64,000 nucleotides of DNA from Devosia sediminis (GCF_016411825.1 NZ_JAEKMH010000002.1:744001-808000); one strand, 5' to 3'; positions 22,778-32,065 are shown, counted from the stretch's first letter. Numbers and translations: made by a program. The notes: generated by a model from the sequence alone, not told the origin.

Positions 22778-25700
22778 CTACTCCCGCGCCAGATCCGCCA
22801 GCAGACCCGCCGCCACGCTCAGCCGCGACACCGTGATTGCCCCCTCGGTCAGGTCTTTCACCGCATCCACGGCCCGCGCCACCGCCACCGAGCGGCCCAG
22901 CACGAAATCCTCGACCGATCCGGCCGCCAGCACATCGGCGGTGAGGTCGCGCAGGGCCCGCATCAGATTGGCCAGCGCCCTGTCCAGCGCCATGCGATCG
23001 AACCGGTCGCCCAGGACAATGGCGCGCCCCTGCTCGATGATGCGGAACAGGTCGAACAGCCCCGCCACGCCGAAGAAGGCCCGCGCCGCATCGATGACAT
23101 CCACACCGGCCCGTTCCGACACCAGCACGATGTCGCTGGCATGGCTGAGGAAGGGCAGCTCGCCGATCCGCTGCGCCAGCTCCGCCGGCACGCCATGCGC
23201 CGTGAGCGCACCGGCCCGCTCGGCCACCTCGAGGCGCTGCGTCTCCGGCAGCAGCCCCTTGGTCTCCGCCAGCAACACGACGCCGGCGCGGTGCCGCTCC
23301 ACCAGCGCCGCCAGCCCGTCGGTCACCGCGCCATTGCGCAGGAACCACAGGACTTCCTGCCGCAGCAGCGCTTCCACCTGCGCATAAAGCGCCAGTTGCA
23401 CTGCGCCCGGCACCGTGCCGTCGAGCCGGTCGATGGCGGTGTTGAGAGCAGTGAGCCCATAGGTGTCGCGCACCGCCGCATAGGCCAGCGCCACTTCCCC
23501 GGCGCTGGACGACGTTGCCGCCGTCAGTTCCGACACGAAGGCCGGCCCGCCGCGATTGATCATCGCATTGGCCAGCACGGTGGCGATCACCTCGCGCTTG
23601 AGGCGATGGCCCTCCACTGCCGCCGGATAGGTCTGGTGCAGCTTTTCCGGGAAATAACGGAAAAGTTCGCCTGAGAGATACGGGTCGTCGATGGCCGTGC
23701 CGGCCAACAGGTCATGGTTGAGGGTCAGCTTGGCATAGGCGAGGATGACAGCCAGTTCCGGCCGCGTCAGCCCCTTGCCCTCGGCAGCGCGGGCCTCCAG
23801 CACCGCGTCGCTGGGCAGGAATTCCACCGCCCGGTCGAGCAAGCCGCGCTCCTCCAGCCCCTCGATCAGCACCCGGTGATCGGGCAGTTCGGCGACGCCA
23901 GACCGTTCGGCCAGCGAAAGCGCCAGCGTCTGCAGGTAATTGTTCCTCAGGCACAGCGCCGCCACTTCCTCGGTCATCGACGCGAGAAAGGCGTTCCGCC
24001 GCTCCATGTCGAGCTGGCCCGAAGCCACGAGCGGCGCCAGCGCGATCTTGATATTGACTTCGAGGTCAGAGGAGTTGACGCCGGCCGAATTGTCGATGGC
24101 GTCGGTATTGATCCGCCCACCCTGGCGCGCATAGGCGATGCGGCCGCGCTGGGTGACGCCGAGATTTGCGCCTTCGCCCACCACTTTGGCGCGCACCTGC
24201 TCGGCCGTGACGCGGATGGCGTCATTGGCGCGGTCGCCGACCTTGGCATCCTCCTCGTCGGCCGCCTTGATATACGTGCCGATGCCGCCAAACCAGAGGA
24301 GGTCCACCTCGGCGCCGAGGATGGCTTTCATCACCTCGTTCGGTGTCGCTGCATCCTTGGCGAGACCGAGCAGAGCCTGCATTTCGGGGCTCAGCGGAAT
24401 GGCTTTGAGCGAGCGCGAAAACACCCCGCCGCCCGGCGAGATCAGGCCCTTTTCATAATCCTGCCAGCTAGAGCGCGGCAATTCGAACAGCCTTTGCCGC
24501 TCGGCATGGCTGGCCCCGGCATCCGGATCGGGGTCGATGAAGATGTCGCGATGGTCAAAGGCCGCCACCAGCCGGATTTCCGGCGACAGCAGCATGCCAT
24601 TGCCGAACACGTCGCCGCTCATGTCGCCCACGCCGGCCACCGTGAACGGCTCGCGCTGGATATCGCGATCCATCTCGCGGAAATGCCGCTTCACCGCTTC
24701 CCAGCCGCCGCGTGCGGTAATACCCATTTTCTTGTGGTCATAGCCGGCCGAACCGCCCGAAGCGAAGGCATCGCCCAGCCAGAAGCCACGCGCGGTCGCG
24801 ATGGAATTGGCGAGGTCCGAAAAGCTCGCCGTTCCCTTGTCCGCTGCGACCACCAGATAGGGGTCGTCGCCATCGCGCCGCACCACCCTGGCGGGCGGCA
24901 CCACGGCGCCATCCACGAGGTTGTCGGTCACGTCGAGCAGCGTGCCGATGAAGATGCGGTAGCTCTCAGTGCCTTCCGCCATGAAGGCGTCACGCGCCAT
25001 GCCCGGCGCCAGCCGTTTCGGCACAAAACCGCCCTTGGCGCCGACCGGCACGATCACCGCATTCTTCACCTGCTGCGCCTTGACCAGCCCCAGCACCTCG
25101 GTGCGGAAATCCTCCGGCCGGTCCGACCAGCGGATGCCGCCACGGGCAATGGCGCCGAAGCGCAGGTGCACACCCTCGACGCGCGGTGAATAGACCGAGA
25201 TTTCGCGATAGGGCCGGGGGGCCGCCATGCCCTCGACCTTGCTGCTGTCGAATTTGATCGCCAGCGCCGGCCGCCGCTGCCCCTCGGGGTCACGCTGCCA
25301 GGCATTGGTGCGCAGCGAGGCGTCGATCAGGTTCTGGAACCGCCGCACAATCGTGTCCTCGTCCAGCGACGAGATCGTCTCCAGTTCCGCCGCGATGGCG
25401 TCCCGCGCCCGCGTGGCGGCGCCGGCATGGTCGGCCTCGTCCGGGTCATGCAGCGCCGCGAACAGCGCCACTAGCGCCTCGGCCGCGGCGCTCTGGCTCA
25501 CCAGCACCTGCGCGATATAGCGCTGCGAATAGGAAGTCCCGACCTGCCGCAGATACCGCGACAGTGCCCGCAACAGTGCCACCTGGCTCCAGTCGAGCCC
25601 CGCCAGCGTCACCAGCGCATTGAGCTGGTCGCTTTCCGCAGTGCCGGCCCAGACGGCGAGCAGGCCCGCCTCGATGGCCTCGGCCCGTGCCATCACATCG

Positions 25701-27448
25701 ACGCCGGCCTCGTCGCCCAGCTCCAGCACCATGTCGTGCAGGTAGCGCTCGACCCCGTCGCGCGGCACCACCGTGTAAGTCCGCTCGTCAATCACCCGGA
25801 AGCCGAAATGCTCCAGCATCGGCACGCGGTCCGAAAGCGGGATCGCCGTGCCTTCGTGATAGAATTTGAGCCCCAGCGTCCCGTCGGTGCCGTTGCGGCT
25901 CACCAGCCTGATGGCAATGCCGTCTTCCCCGAGGCCCTGGAACACGCCGATATCGCGTAGCGCATCCTCGGCGCTGTTGCGGCTCTGGTAGGCGCCGGAA
26001 AAGGCATTCTTCCAGGCGCTGACCGCGCCCGGTTCGGCCGCCGCCGCCAGCAGCATGTCGGAAAAATCATGCGTCAGCGCCTCGACGCCGGCCTCCAGCG
26101 TCCTGCGCTCCGGCCGCGGCGTCGGCCCGCCATTGCGCCCGATGATGACATGCAGCCGCACCAGCTCCCCTTCCGGGAAATGCGGGTAATAGGCCGAGAT
26201 GCGCCCGTCATAGGCCTGCGCCAAATATTGCGTGATCCGCGCCCGAACAGTGCCGTCATAGCGGTCGCGCGGGACATAGACGAGAATGGAGACGAAATTG
26301 TCGAACCGGTCGATGCGCGGCAAGACGCGCACCCTCGGCCGGTCATAGAGCCCGGCAATGGCCTCGGCGAATTCGGCCAGTTGCCTGGTGTCGATCTGGA
26401 ACAGTTCGTCGCGCGGATAGCTGTCCAGCGCGCCCAGCAGCGTGCGCCCGGCATGGCCCAGCGGATCGACGCCCGACTGCTGCATCACCTGGGCGATCTT
26501 GCGCCGGATCAGCGGCACGTCCGTATGCGGCGTCGCCAGCGCCTGCGCCGTATAAAGCCCCACCACCCGCAATTCGCCGCTGGCCTTGCCCTTGGCGTCG
26601 AACAGCTTGATGCCCACATAGTCCATATGCGCGCGCCGATGCACCCGCGCCCGCACATTGGCCTTGGTCACCAGTACCGGGTCCGGCCCCTCGACAAAGG
26701 CCACCAGTTCGCCCGTGCTTTCCACATATTCCGGCCCGCTGCGCAGCACCTTGAGGTTCGGGTCGCGCAAAATGCCGAGGCCACTGCCTTCCACCGGCAC
26801 CAATTCACCGCCCTCGAGCCGGTATTCCCGAGCGCCCAGGAACGTGAAGTTGTGTTCCGTCAGCCAAGTGACGAAGCGATCGCCCTCGTCGCGCTGGGCC
26901 GGCTTCAGCGCATCGAGGCCCGCTGCCGCGCGCCGCACGCGTTCCAGCATGGGCTGCCAGTCGGCCACCGCCAGGGCCACGTCCCGCAATGTCGCCTCGA
27001 GTTCAGCCACGAGTCCTTCGACATCGGCCACTGGGTCGGACTGGATATGAAGCATGCTGACCGCCGCGCCGCCCTCGGTCACGACTTGCCCGCGCGAGAC
27101 CAGGAGGACCGGATGCGCGAACAGTCGGATCACCCCGCCCATGGCCCGGAGCGCGGCAAGCGCGCTGTCGACGATGAACGGCATGTCAGGAGAAATGACG
27201 TCGAGCAGCAGGGGGCCGCCGGCAGCCGCGGGCCGCGTGGCCAGCACGCGCGTCGCCTCGACCGGCCCGCGGACGAGCCGTGCGTGGCTGGAGGTAAGTG
27301 CGTCGATCAGCCGGTCCGGGTCCTGCCGCGCCAGGTCATCGGGGTCGATGGCGGCAATTGCCGTCTCCAGGAACAGCCGGAGGCTTTCATCGCCTTCCGT
27401 CCCGGCGCGTGCCCGCTCCAGAAACTGCGCTTCAACTGCGTTGGACAT
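22778..27448 (-). CDS. NAD-dependent glutamate dehydrogenase, large (L-180 type)
   Basis: 1556 residues; converts glutamate to 2-oxoglutarate and ammonium with NAD. The very long N-terminal region (residues 1-~700, ACT-like and helical) is typical of the proteobacterial 180-kDa class. The dehydrogenase core is near residues 760-1130: GGIRWSDRPEDFRTEVLGLV, QQVKNAVIVPVGAKGGFV, GVGDMSGDVFGNGML and DLLWFGGIGTYIKA. The C-terminal ~400 residues are helical (MVIL-type regulatory). The 235-bp upstream gap faces a divergent small membrane-protein gene. Confidence 0.95.
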   Translation of the reverse strand: MSNAVEAQFLERARAGTEGDESLRLFLETAIAAIDPDDLARQDPDRLIDALTSSHARLVRGPVEATRVLATRPAAAGGPLLLDVISPDMPFIVDSALAALRAMGGVIRLFAHPVLLVSRGQVVTEGGAAVSMLHIQSDPVADVEGLVAELEATLRDVALAVADWQPMLERVRRAAAGLDALKPAQRDEGDRFVTWLTEHNFTFLGAREYRLEGGELVPVEGSGLGILRDPNLKVLRSGPEYVESTGELVAFVEGPDPVLVTKANVRARVHRRAHMDYVGIKLFDAKGKASGELRVVGLYTAQALATPHTDVPLIRRKIAQVMQQSGVDPLGHAGRTLLGALDSYPRDELFQIDTRQLAEFAEAIAGLYDRPRVRVLPRIDRFDNFVSILVYVPRDRYDGTVRARITQYLAQAYDGRISAYYPHFPEGELVRLHVIIGRNGGPTPRPERRTLEAGVEALTHDFSDMLLAAAAEPGAVSAWKNAFSGAYQSRNSAEDALRDIGVFQGLGEDGIAIRLVSRNGTDGTLGLKFYHEGTAIPLSDRVPMLEHFGFRVIDERTYTVVPRDGVERYLHDMVLELGDEAGVDVMARAEAIEAGLLAVWAGTAESDQLNALVTLAGLDWSQVALLRALSRYLRQVGTSYSQRYIAQVLVSQSAAAEALVALFAALHDPDEADHAGAATRARDAIAAELETISSLDEDTIVRRFQNLIDASLRTNAWQRDPEGQRRPALAIKFDSSKVEGMAAPRPYREISVYSPRVEGVHLRFGAIARGGIRWSDRPEDFRTEVLGLVKAQQVKNAVIVPVGAKGGFVPKRLAPGMARDAFMAEGTESYRIFIGTLLDVTDNLVDGAVVPPARVVRRDGDDPYLVVAADKGTASFSDLANSIATARGFWLGDAFASGGSAGYDHKKMGITARGGWEAVKRHFREMDRDIQREPFTVAGVGDMSGDVFGNGMLLSPEIRLVAAFDHRDIFIDPDPDAGASHAERQRLFELPRSSWQDYEKGLISPGGGVFSRSLKAIPLSPEMQALLGLAKDAATPNEVMKAILGAEVDLLWFGGIGTYIKAADEEDAKVGDRANDAIRVTAEQVRAKVVGEGANLGVTQRGRIAYARQGGRINTDAIDNSAGVNSSDLEVNIKIALAPLVASGQLDMERRNAFLASMTEEVAALCLRNNYLQTLALSLAERSGVAELPDHRVLIEGLEERGLLDRAVEFLPSDAVLEARAAEGKGLTRPELAVILAYAKLTLNHDLLAGTAIDDPYLSGELFRYFPEKLHQTYPAAVEGHRLKREVIATVLANAMINRGGPAFVSELTAATSSSAGEVALAYAAVRDTYGLTALNTAIDRLDGTVPGAVQLALYAQVEALLRQEVLWFLRNGAVTDGLAALVERHRAGVVLLAETKGLLPETQRLEVAERAGALTAHGVPAELAQRIGELPFLSHASDIVLVSERAGVDVIDAARAFFGVAGLFDLFRIIEQGRAIVLGDRFDRMALDRALANLMRALRDLTADVLAAGSVEDFVLGRSVAVARAVDAVKDLTEGAITVSRLSVAAGLLADLARE

Positions 27449-27683
27449 GCCGTGCTCCCCGTGACTCGCTCCATCACCTTAGGCGGTGCGGATGACACTG
27501 TCTGCCCTTCGGATTTTTGCGCCGTCGCCCGCATCGGGCAGGGGAGAGGCGCGGCACGCCATTCCACATTGTGGTCACATCTGGGCAAAGCGTTTCTTCC
27601 GGTCGCGGCCAATTGAAAGGTTTACGACTTGTTAAACCCTATCGAACTGGTAGTCTTAGCGCCGGATCGAACAAGGTGGCCCC

Positions 27684-27779
27684 ATGCCCAAGCTGTCGCA
27701 TTACGTGTCCTATGCCGCGCTGGCTGCAGCGCTGATGCTGGGCTTCGCCGTCACCGTCCTGGCCGGCTTCCAGTTCTAA
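27684..27779 (+). CDS. 31-residue single-helix membrane peptide
   Basis: ATG at 27684 after AAGGTGG, stop TAA at 27777. The reading is MPKLSHYVSY then AALAAALMLGFAVTVLAG and FQF: one hydrophobic helix with a short positive N-terminus. It has its own ribosome site and a strong terminator 25 bases downstream, which is good support for a real transcript. No family is recognised. Inner-membrane location is expected. Divergent from NAD-GDH. Confidence 0.6.
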   Translation: MPKLSHYVSYAALAAALMLGFAVTVLAGFQF

Positions 27780-27804
27780 AAGCGGACCAGACGAGCCCCA
27801 TGCG

Positions 27805-27833
27805 AAAAAGCGACCTTAGCGGTCGCTTTTTTC
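27805..27833 (+). terminator. Bidirectional Rho-independent terminator
   Basis: AAAAGCGACC / GGTCGCTTTT stem with a five-base loop and T-runs on both strands. It serves the small peptide gene on the plus strand and the DUF6894 gene on the minus strand. Confidence 0.85.
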
Positions 27834-27868
27834 GTATCTATCAACGGGACTTATCGGAGGCTGCGGAT

Positions 27869-28147
27869 TCAATGTATCGTGGCCGGGTCGATAGGGGTGC
27901 CTGAACCATCGCCGATTTCCGGTCCGGCCCAGAACACGACGTAGAGCAGGTCCTCGCCGGTGGCATCGGTAATTTCGATCGAGCGCGGCTCGTCCATTTC
28001 CCCGCCTTCGCCGGCAATCTTTTCGATGATCGCGCGGCCCATTTCGGCGGCCGACTGCTCGGCGGCCTCCAGGTTCGGATGCTCGCTGCCCGCTTCGTCG
28101 CGGATCAGGGCGGACTCGGTGCGGTAGTGGAAATAGTAGCGCGGCAC
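27869..28147 (-). CDS. DUF6894 family protein
   Basis: 92 residues starting PRYYFHYRTESALIRDEAG, followed by NLEAAEQSAAEMGRAI and SIEITDATGEDLLYVVF. This MPRYYFH...D..G...L..A pattern is common in small Hyphomicrobiales proteins of unknown role. No signal peptide or membrane segment. The GT-rich spacer to the flavin reductase upstream is 89 bases, so co-transcription is possible. Confidence 0.8.
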   Translation of the reverse strand: MPRYYFHYRTESALIRDEAGSEHPNLEAAEQSAAEMGRAIIEKIAGEGGEMDEPRSIEITDATGEDLLYVVFWAGPEIGDGSGTPIDPATIH

Positions 28148-28236
28148 GAAACTCTCCCGTTGCTCCGGGTCAACGCGTCGGCACCCGATCTGTTGCAGGC
28201 GCCTCGATCACCCAAACTCTGGCATTCCGGCGGGCG

Positions 28237-28788
28237 TCAGTCGACCCCGTTGAGATCACGGTAGCCATGCCGGTGCCACATGAGCGGGCTGAGGCGGGAA
28301 TCGGTTTCCGCCTCGATGATGGCGCCGGCGAACAGCACATGCGTGCCGGTCTCCATCGCGCCGATGACCTCGCAGTCCAGCGCCGTCACTGCACCGCGCA
28401 GATGCGGCTGGCCGGACGGCCATTCGCCCCAGTTCCCACGGCCGAACCGCAGCTCTGCCGGCACTTTGCCGGCAAAGGCATCGGCCATCTCGCTTTGGTC
28501 GCTGGCCAGCATGGCGAGTGAAAAGCCACCGGTCCGCGCGATCAGGTCGGCAAGGCGGCTGACGATGTCGATGGAAACCAGGATCGCCGGCGGCTGCGCC
28601 GAAAGCGACAGCACCGATGTGGCGGTACGGCCGATCCGTTCGTCGCCGCGCCGGGCCGTCACCACATGCACGCTCGATGCCAGTCCCGACATGGCGGCGC
28701 GGAATTCCGCATCGCTGACGGTCGGGCGGCGGAGCGGCCGCAAGGCCATGCTGTCGGGAAGATCGAAGTCGGGCATAAGGATAGTCAT
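28237..28788 (-). CDS. Flavin reductase family protein
   Basis: 183 residues with the FMN-binding split-barrel fold. FRAAMSGLASSVHVVTA (near residue 30), GRTATSVLSLSAQPPAILVSI and FSLAMLASDQ are family landmarks, as is the late ALDCEVIGAMETGTHVLFAGAI. These proteins supply reduced FMN or FAD to a partner monooxygenase; none is adjacent. The start at 28788 (ATG) is uncertain, with ATG 28776 and TTG 28812 as alternatives, and none has a strong ribosome site. Confidence 0.85.
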   Translation of the reverse strand: MTILMPDFDLPDSMALRPLRRPTVSDAEFRAAMSGLASSVHVVTARRGDERIGRTATSVLSLSAQPPAILVSIDIVSRLADLIARTGGFSLAMLASDQSEMADAFAGKVPAELRFGRGNWGEWPSGQPHLRGAVTALDCEVIGAMETGTHVLFAGAIIEAETDSRLSPLMWHRHGYRDLNGVD

Positions 28789-28842
28789 AGTGGTTGTAAC
28801 TCGAGGGAGCAAACGATGCTCAGGCGAACACCGGCCGAACTC

Positions 28843-28966
28843 CTCCCCCTTGACGGGGGAGGATGGGTGGGGGTGTGCAACGCAATGGTGGCATCAAGCG
28901 GGTATCCTGCTCGTCGGCCCCCCACCCTTGGTCCCTCCCCACAAGGGGGAGGGAGCCGCATAGAGT
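28843..28966. repeat. Palindromic repeat pair
   Basis: CCTCCCCCTTGACGGGGGAGG at the left, GGGTGGGGGTG, a unique ~50-bp centre, CCCCACCCTTGGTCCCTCCCC, then AAGGGGGAGGGAG at the right. Same family as the repeat at 1439-1570. Confidence 0.8.
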
Positions 28967-28978
28967 ACTTAGCGAGCC

Positions 28979-29581
28979 TCAGCCCAGGTTGGATTCCGCA
29001 AACTCGTAGTTCGCCAGCTTATCGAGGAAGTTGCTCACATAGTCCGGGCGGCGATTGCGGAAATCGACATAGTAGGAGTGCTCCCACACATCGAGCCCGA
29101 GCAGCACCTTGCCCTCGCCGGTCGCCAGCGGGTTCGAGCCATTCGGGGTCTTGGTGGTCTTGAGCTTGCCATCCTGGCCCAGCACCAGCCAGGCCCAGCC
29201 GGAGCCGAACTGCGTCGTCGCAGCGGTCTTGAAGCTTTCCTTGAAGGCGTCGACCGAACCGAAATCCTCGACAATTTTGGCTTCGAGCTTCCCGCCCAAT
29301 TTGCCGCCATTGGGCGAAAGGGCGTTCCAGAAGTGGATGTGGTTCCAGTGCTGGCCGGCATTGTTGAACACCGGCGCCAGGTCGGCTTTGCCATTGGCGA
29401 AGGCGACGATCTCCTCGAGTGACTTGCCCTGCAGGTCCGGGTTCTTCTCGACGAAGCCGTTGAGCGCCGTCACATAGGCCTGGTGATGCTTGCCATGGTG
29501 CAACTCGAGCGTTTCCTGGCTCATGCCGCGTTCGGCAAGGGCAGCGGGAGAGTAGGGCAGGGCGGGGAGCGAGAAGGTCAT
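28979..29581 (-). CDS. sodB: Superoxide dismutase, Fe/Mn type
   Basis: 200 residues from the ATG at 29581; the open frame extends upstream but that part is shadow of the divergent regulator. Metal ligands appear as LELHHGKHHQAYV (first two His), GLDVWEHSYYVDF (Asp and His). FNNAGQHWNHIHFWNALSPNG, in parts, places Gln in the position that favours iron, so Fe-SOD is more likely than Mn-SOD. No signal peptide is present, so it is cytoplasmic. It is divergent from an Fe-S-type regulator, which may control it. Confidence 0.95.
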   Translation of the reverse strand: MTFSLPALPYSPAALAERGMSQETLELHHGKHHQAYVTALNGFVEKNPDLQGKSLEEIVAFANGKADLAPVFNNAGQHWNHIHFWNALSPNGGKLGGKLEAKIVEDFGSVDAFKESFKTAATTQFGSGWAWLVLGQDGKLKTTKTPNGSNPLATGEGKVLLGLDVWEHSYYVDFRNRRPDYVSNFLDKLANYEFAESNLG

Positions 29582-29642
29582 TTCGGGAGGTCCTTTCGGC
29601 ACCGGCTTGCATGTTTTTGCTGGCCGGGTTAATTTCCAAGCA

Positions 29643-30344
29643 ATGGCTTTGAAAACCCTTTCCGCAGATATGTCAAGCTCGGGCTTGGAAAACACCGCCT
29701 GGTCGCCGCGCAGTCCCGGCGAGCGTATTCTCATGGCCCTCAAGATGCATGGATCGCTGTCCGCCTCGGCCATTGGCGCGCGGCTGGGCACCACCAGCGA
29801 GGCCGCTCGCCAGCAATTGCTGCGCCTGGCCGAAGAGGGCCTGGTCGAGGCGCGCAGCCTTTCCGCCGGCGTCGGCCGTCCGACCCAGCTCTGGGCCCTC
29901 ACGCCCGCTGCCCAATCGCGGTTTCCCGACACCCATGCGGCGCTGACCGTCCAGTTGCTCGACATCATCAGCAATCACCTGGGCGATGCGGCGCTCGACG
30001 CCATCATCTCCGTGCGCGAGGCCGACACGCGCGCCGGCTACCACGCCGCCATGGAGGACGCGCCGGATCTGAAATCCCGCGTCGCCGCGCTGGCCGAGCT
30101 GCGCAGTCGCGAAGGCTACATGGCCGCCTGGAGCGAGGAGCCCGACGGCTCCCTGCTGCTGGTCGAAAACCACTGCCCCATCTGCGCCGCCGCGACCGCC
30201 TGCCAGGGCTTTTGCCGCGCCGAACTCGACGTCTTCCGCTCCGTCCTCGGCGATGGGGTCAGCGTCGAGCGAACCGAACACATCGTTTCGGGCGGCCGGC
30301 GCTGCTCCTACACCATCAAGGCCATATCCAATGCCATCGCCTGA
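29643..30344 (+). CDS. SufR-like winged-helix regulator with C-terminal Cys cluster
   Basis: 233 residues from the ATG at 29643; a TTG at 29607 and an ATG at 29670 are alternatives. N-terminal DNA-binding part: ILMALKMHGSLSASAIGARLG, TTSEAARQQLLRLAEEGLVEA. The C-terminal part holds ENHCPICAAATACQGFC, and later RRCSY, matching the Cys arrangement of SufR/COG2345 regulators that bind an Fe-S cluster or metal. It overlaps the haemoglobin gene by 14 bases and is divergent from sodB with 61 bp between starts. A redox, NO or iron signal that sets sod and haemoglobin levels is a reasonable inference. Confidence 0.8.
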   Translation: MALKTLSADMSSSGLENTAWSPRSPGERILMALKMHGSLSASAIGARLGTTSEAARQQLLRLAEEGLVEARSLSAGVGRPTQLWALTPAAQSRFPDTHAALTVQLLDIISNHLGDAALDAIISVREADTRAGYHAAMEDAPDLKSRVAALAELRSREGYMAAWSEEPDGSLLLVENHCPICAAATACQGFCRAELDVFRSVLGDGVSVERTEHIVSGGRRCSYTIKAISNAIA

Positions 30345-30819
30345 TCGCCCGCCCGTGGGCACCCAGCTTCATCGCATCGGCTGGGAAGTGCCCGAAGGCC
30401 TCGACGAGGCCATGATCCGCTCCGTGGTCGACGAATTCTACGCCCGTGCTCGCCGCGACGATGTCATCGGCCCGGTCTTCAATTCGGTCATCCCCGATGC
30501 GGAATGGCCCGAGCATCTGAGCAAGATCGCCGATTTCTGGAGCTCCATGCTCCTGGGCTCCGGCCGCTACAATGGTCGCCCCATGCCCAAGCACATGGCC
30601 ATTCCCGAGCTGGGCGATGCCCATTTCATGCGTTGGCTGCGTCTCTTCCGCGAAACCGTCACCGAACTCTGCCCGCCCCAGGTCGCCGCGCTCTTCATCG
30701 AGCGTTCCGAACGCATCGGCAACTCCTTCCGCATGAACATCTCCATGCGCCGCGGCGACGACATCACCCAGATGGGCCCGCTCAAACGCGAAGCCGCCCC
30801 GAGCTGGAAGCCGGAATAG
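30331..30819 (+). CDS. Group III truncated haemoglobin
   Basis: 162 residues from the ATG at 30331; the upstream open frame is shadow of the regulator. IRSVVDEFYARARRD, DVIGPVFNSVI, HLSKIADFWSSMLLGSGRYNG (in parts) and MPKHMAIPELGDAHFMRWLRLF, also in parts, are the group III pattern; the His in KHMAIP is the likely proximal haem ligand. These proteins bind O2 or NO and often help with nitrosative stress. The start overlaps the SufR-like regulator, so both are made together. Confidence 0.9.
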   Translation: MPSPDRPPVGTQLHRIGWEVPEGLDEAMIRSVVDEFYARARRDDVIGPVFNSVIPDAEWPEHLSKIADFWSSMLLGSGRYNGRPMPKHMAIPELGDAHFMRWLRLFRETVTELCPPQVAALFIERSERIGNSFRMNISMRRGDDITQMGPLKREAAPSWKPE

Positions 30820-30822
30820 GGC

Positions 30823-31185
30823 TCAGAGGTTCGGCGCCATGACGAAGTCGAGGCTCTGAACTTCGCCACCGCTGATCGTCAGGAAAACAGTGGTGGCGCG
30901 CAGGGCCGAACTCCCATCCCGCACGGTGACCTTGATCTGTGCGTGGCAGGTAATCTTGTCCCCGTTTTCGGTGCCCGGCCGCATCTGGCCCACGAGGCTG
31001 AGGCTCACGCCCTCCGCCAGTGGGTCCCCATTGCCCAGTCGGGCGCGGCTGATCTCGGTGCGGAAATAATCATTGACGCCGGGATCGGTACAATCCGGTT
31101 GGAAGTCATTGGCGCTGGCGCCTGAAACGGTCAGGGCGGTCATGCACGCGGCAAGGCCGGCCAAAGCCCGGAGCTTGAAACGCAT
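30823..31185 (-). CDS. Small secreted protein, unknown
   Basis: 120 residues with a Sec signal (FKLRALAGLAACMTALTVSG, cleavage likely after ASA). The mature part has two Cys, CTDPGVNDYF and ITCHAQIKV, that could form a disulfide. No family recognised. It lies 17 bases after the next gene and is convergent with the haemoglobin gene, so it is the second gene of a two-gene secreted-protein operon. Confidence 0.75.
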   Translation of the reverse strand: MRFKLRALAGLAACMTALTVSGASANDFQPDCTDPGVNDYFRTEISRARLGNGDPLAEGVSLSLVGQMRPGTENGDKITCHAQIKVTVRDGSSALRATTVFLTISGGEVQSLDFVMAPNL

Positions 31186-31202
31186 TGTGTCTCTCCTGAT
31201 GA

Positions 31203-31676
31203 TTATCGTGCCAATTGCATCAGCTCTTCGAAGCTGGTGCGCTCAGCCGAAAGCACAAAGGGAACCTGGCGCCGGCGGCTGAGGCCAAGCGGATCACCGG
31301 TGGCGCGCTCGGTGACATTGCGCGCCCAGCCCTCCGCCGCGCGGCAAGCCCAGTTGCCGCCCATCTCGCCGGTGGATGGATTGTAGGTATTGGCGCCGTA
31401 GCGGAAACACAGCACCGGCCTGCCGCCGCGCCAGTGAAACTCGAAATCGCCGCGCAGCACCACCCGATTGCCCGGATAGAACAGATAGGAGTGTCGGTCC
31501 TCTCCCATGAAGTAGACCTGGGTGCCATGACCCTCATCGAAGGAAATAAGGGTCTTGCCGACAAAGAAGTCTTCCCACTTTGCCTGCTCCTCCGCCTGGC
31601 TGGAGGATTGCGCGAGCACGGGCTGCATGAAAACCAGCATGGCGGCAAGGAAGACGAAAACGGAACGCTGCAGCAA
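31203..31676 (-). CDS. Secreted protein, unknown
   Basis: 157 residues starting at TTG 31676 with GGGGG eight bases before it. The signal sequence is SVFVFLAAMLVFMQPVLAQ. The mature part reads DFFVGKTLISFDEGHGTQVYF, then VVLRGDFEFHWRGGRPVLCFRYG and GNWACRAAEG, in parts: a small beta-rich domain with two Cys, resembling no family I can name. Probably periplasmic, co-transcribed with the small secreted protein downstream. Confidence 0.75.
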   Translation of the reverse strand: MLQRSVFVFLAAMLVFMQPVLAQSSSQAEEQAKWEDFFVGKTLISFDEGHGTQVYFMGEDRHSYLFYPGNRVVLRGDFEFHWRGGRPVLCFRYGANTYNPSTGEMGGNWACRAAEGWARNVTERATGDPLGLSRRRQVPFVLSAERTSFEELMQLAR

Positions 31677-31858
31677 ACATGCCCCCGAAATATTGATTGC
31701 GCTACCGGTCTTCAGTCTAGATCTTCAAACGACAATCAAACGTCGGAGCGCTGCCGTCGGTTGCTGTGGCCATCAATTGAGGCTCGCCCTGTGGGGCGCG
31801 TCGCGCGGGGAACCTTCTTGCGCCTTCCTGCTTGCCTCAGCAGGGAAGGAGAATGCTC

Positions 31859-32065
31859 ATGGCAACCATCGTCCGTCTCTCTCAGGAACAGATCACCCAA
31901 CTGCTGGACGAAGCCGACAGCATGGAGAATGCGCTCAAGGAACTGCATGCCGAGCTGGTCGATATCGGCACGCCCAAGGAAACCGTGGCCCGCTTTGCCC
32001 GGGTGCATGATCGCTTCACCGCGGTCATGACGTTCCTGCGGCGGCAGCGCGAACTTGGCGCCTAG
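31859..32065 (+). CDS. 68-residue helical protein, unknown
   Basis: Start at ATG 31859, seven bases after AAGGAG; the ATG at 31853 is too close to that site. ATIVRLSQEQITQLLDEADS, MENALKELHAELVDIG, then VHDRFTAVMTFLRRQREL: two or three amphipathic helices without Cys. No signal peptide. No family recognised. It stands alone between convergent or divergent neighbours, and a GC-rich inverted repeat lacking a T-run follows at about 32071-32100. Confidence 0.6.
   Translation: MATIVRLSQEQITQLLDEADSMENALKELHAELVDIGTPKETVARFARVHDRFTAVMTFLRRQRELGA

Noticed and set aside
22707-27616. Several long plus-strand open frames opposite NAD-GDH (for example 23714-25189 and 26069-27616)
   Set aside because: Shadow frames caused by high GC content opposite a well-recognised 1556-residue protein.
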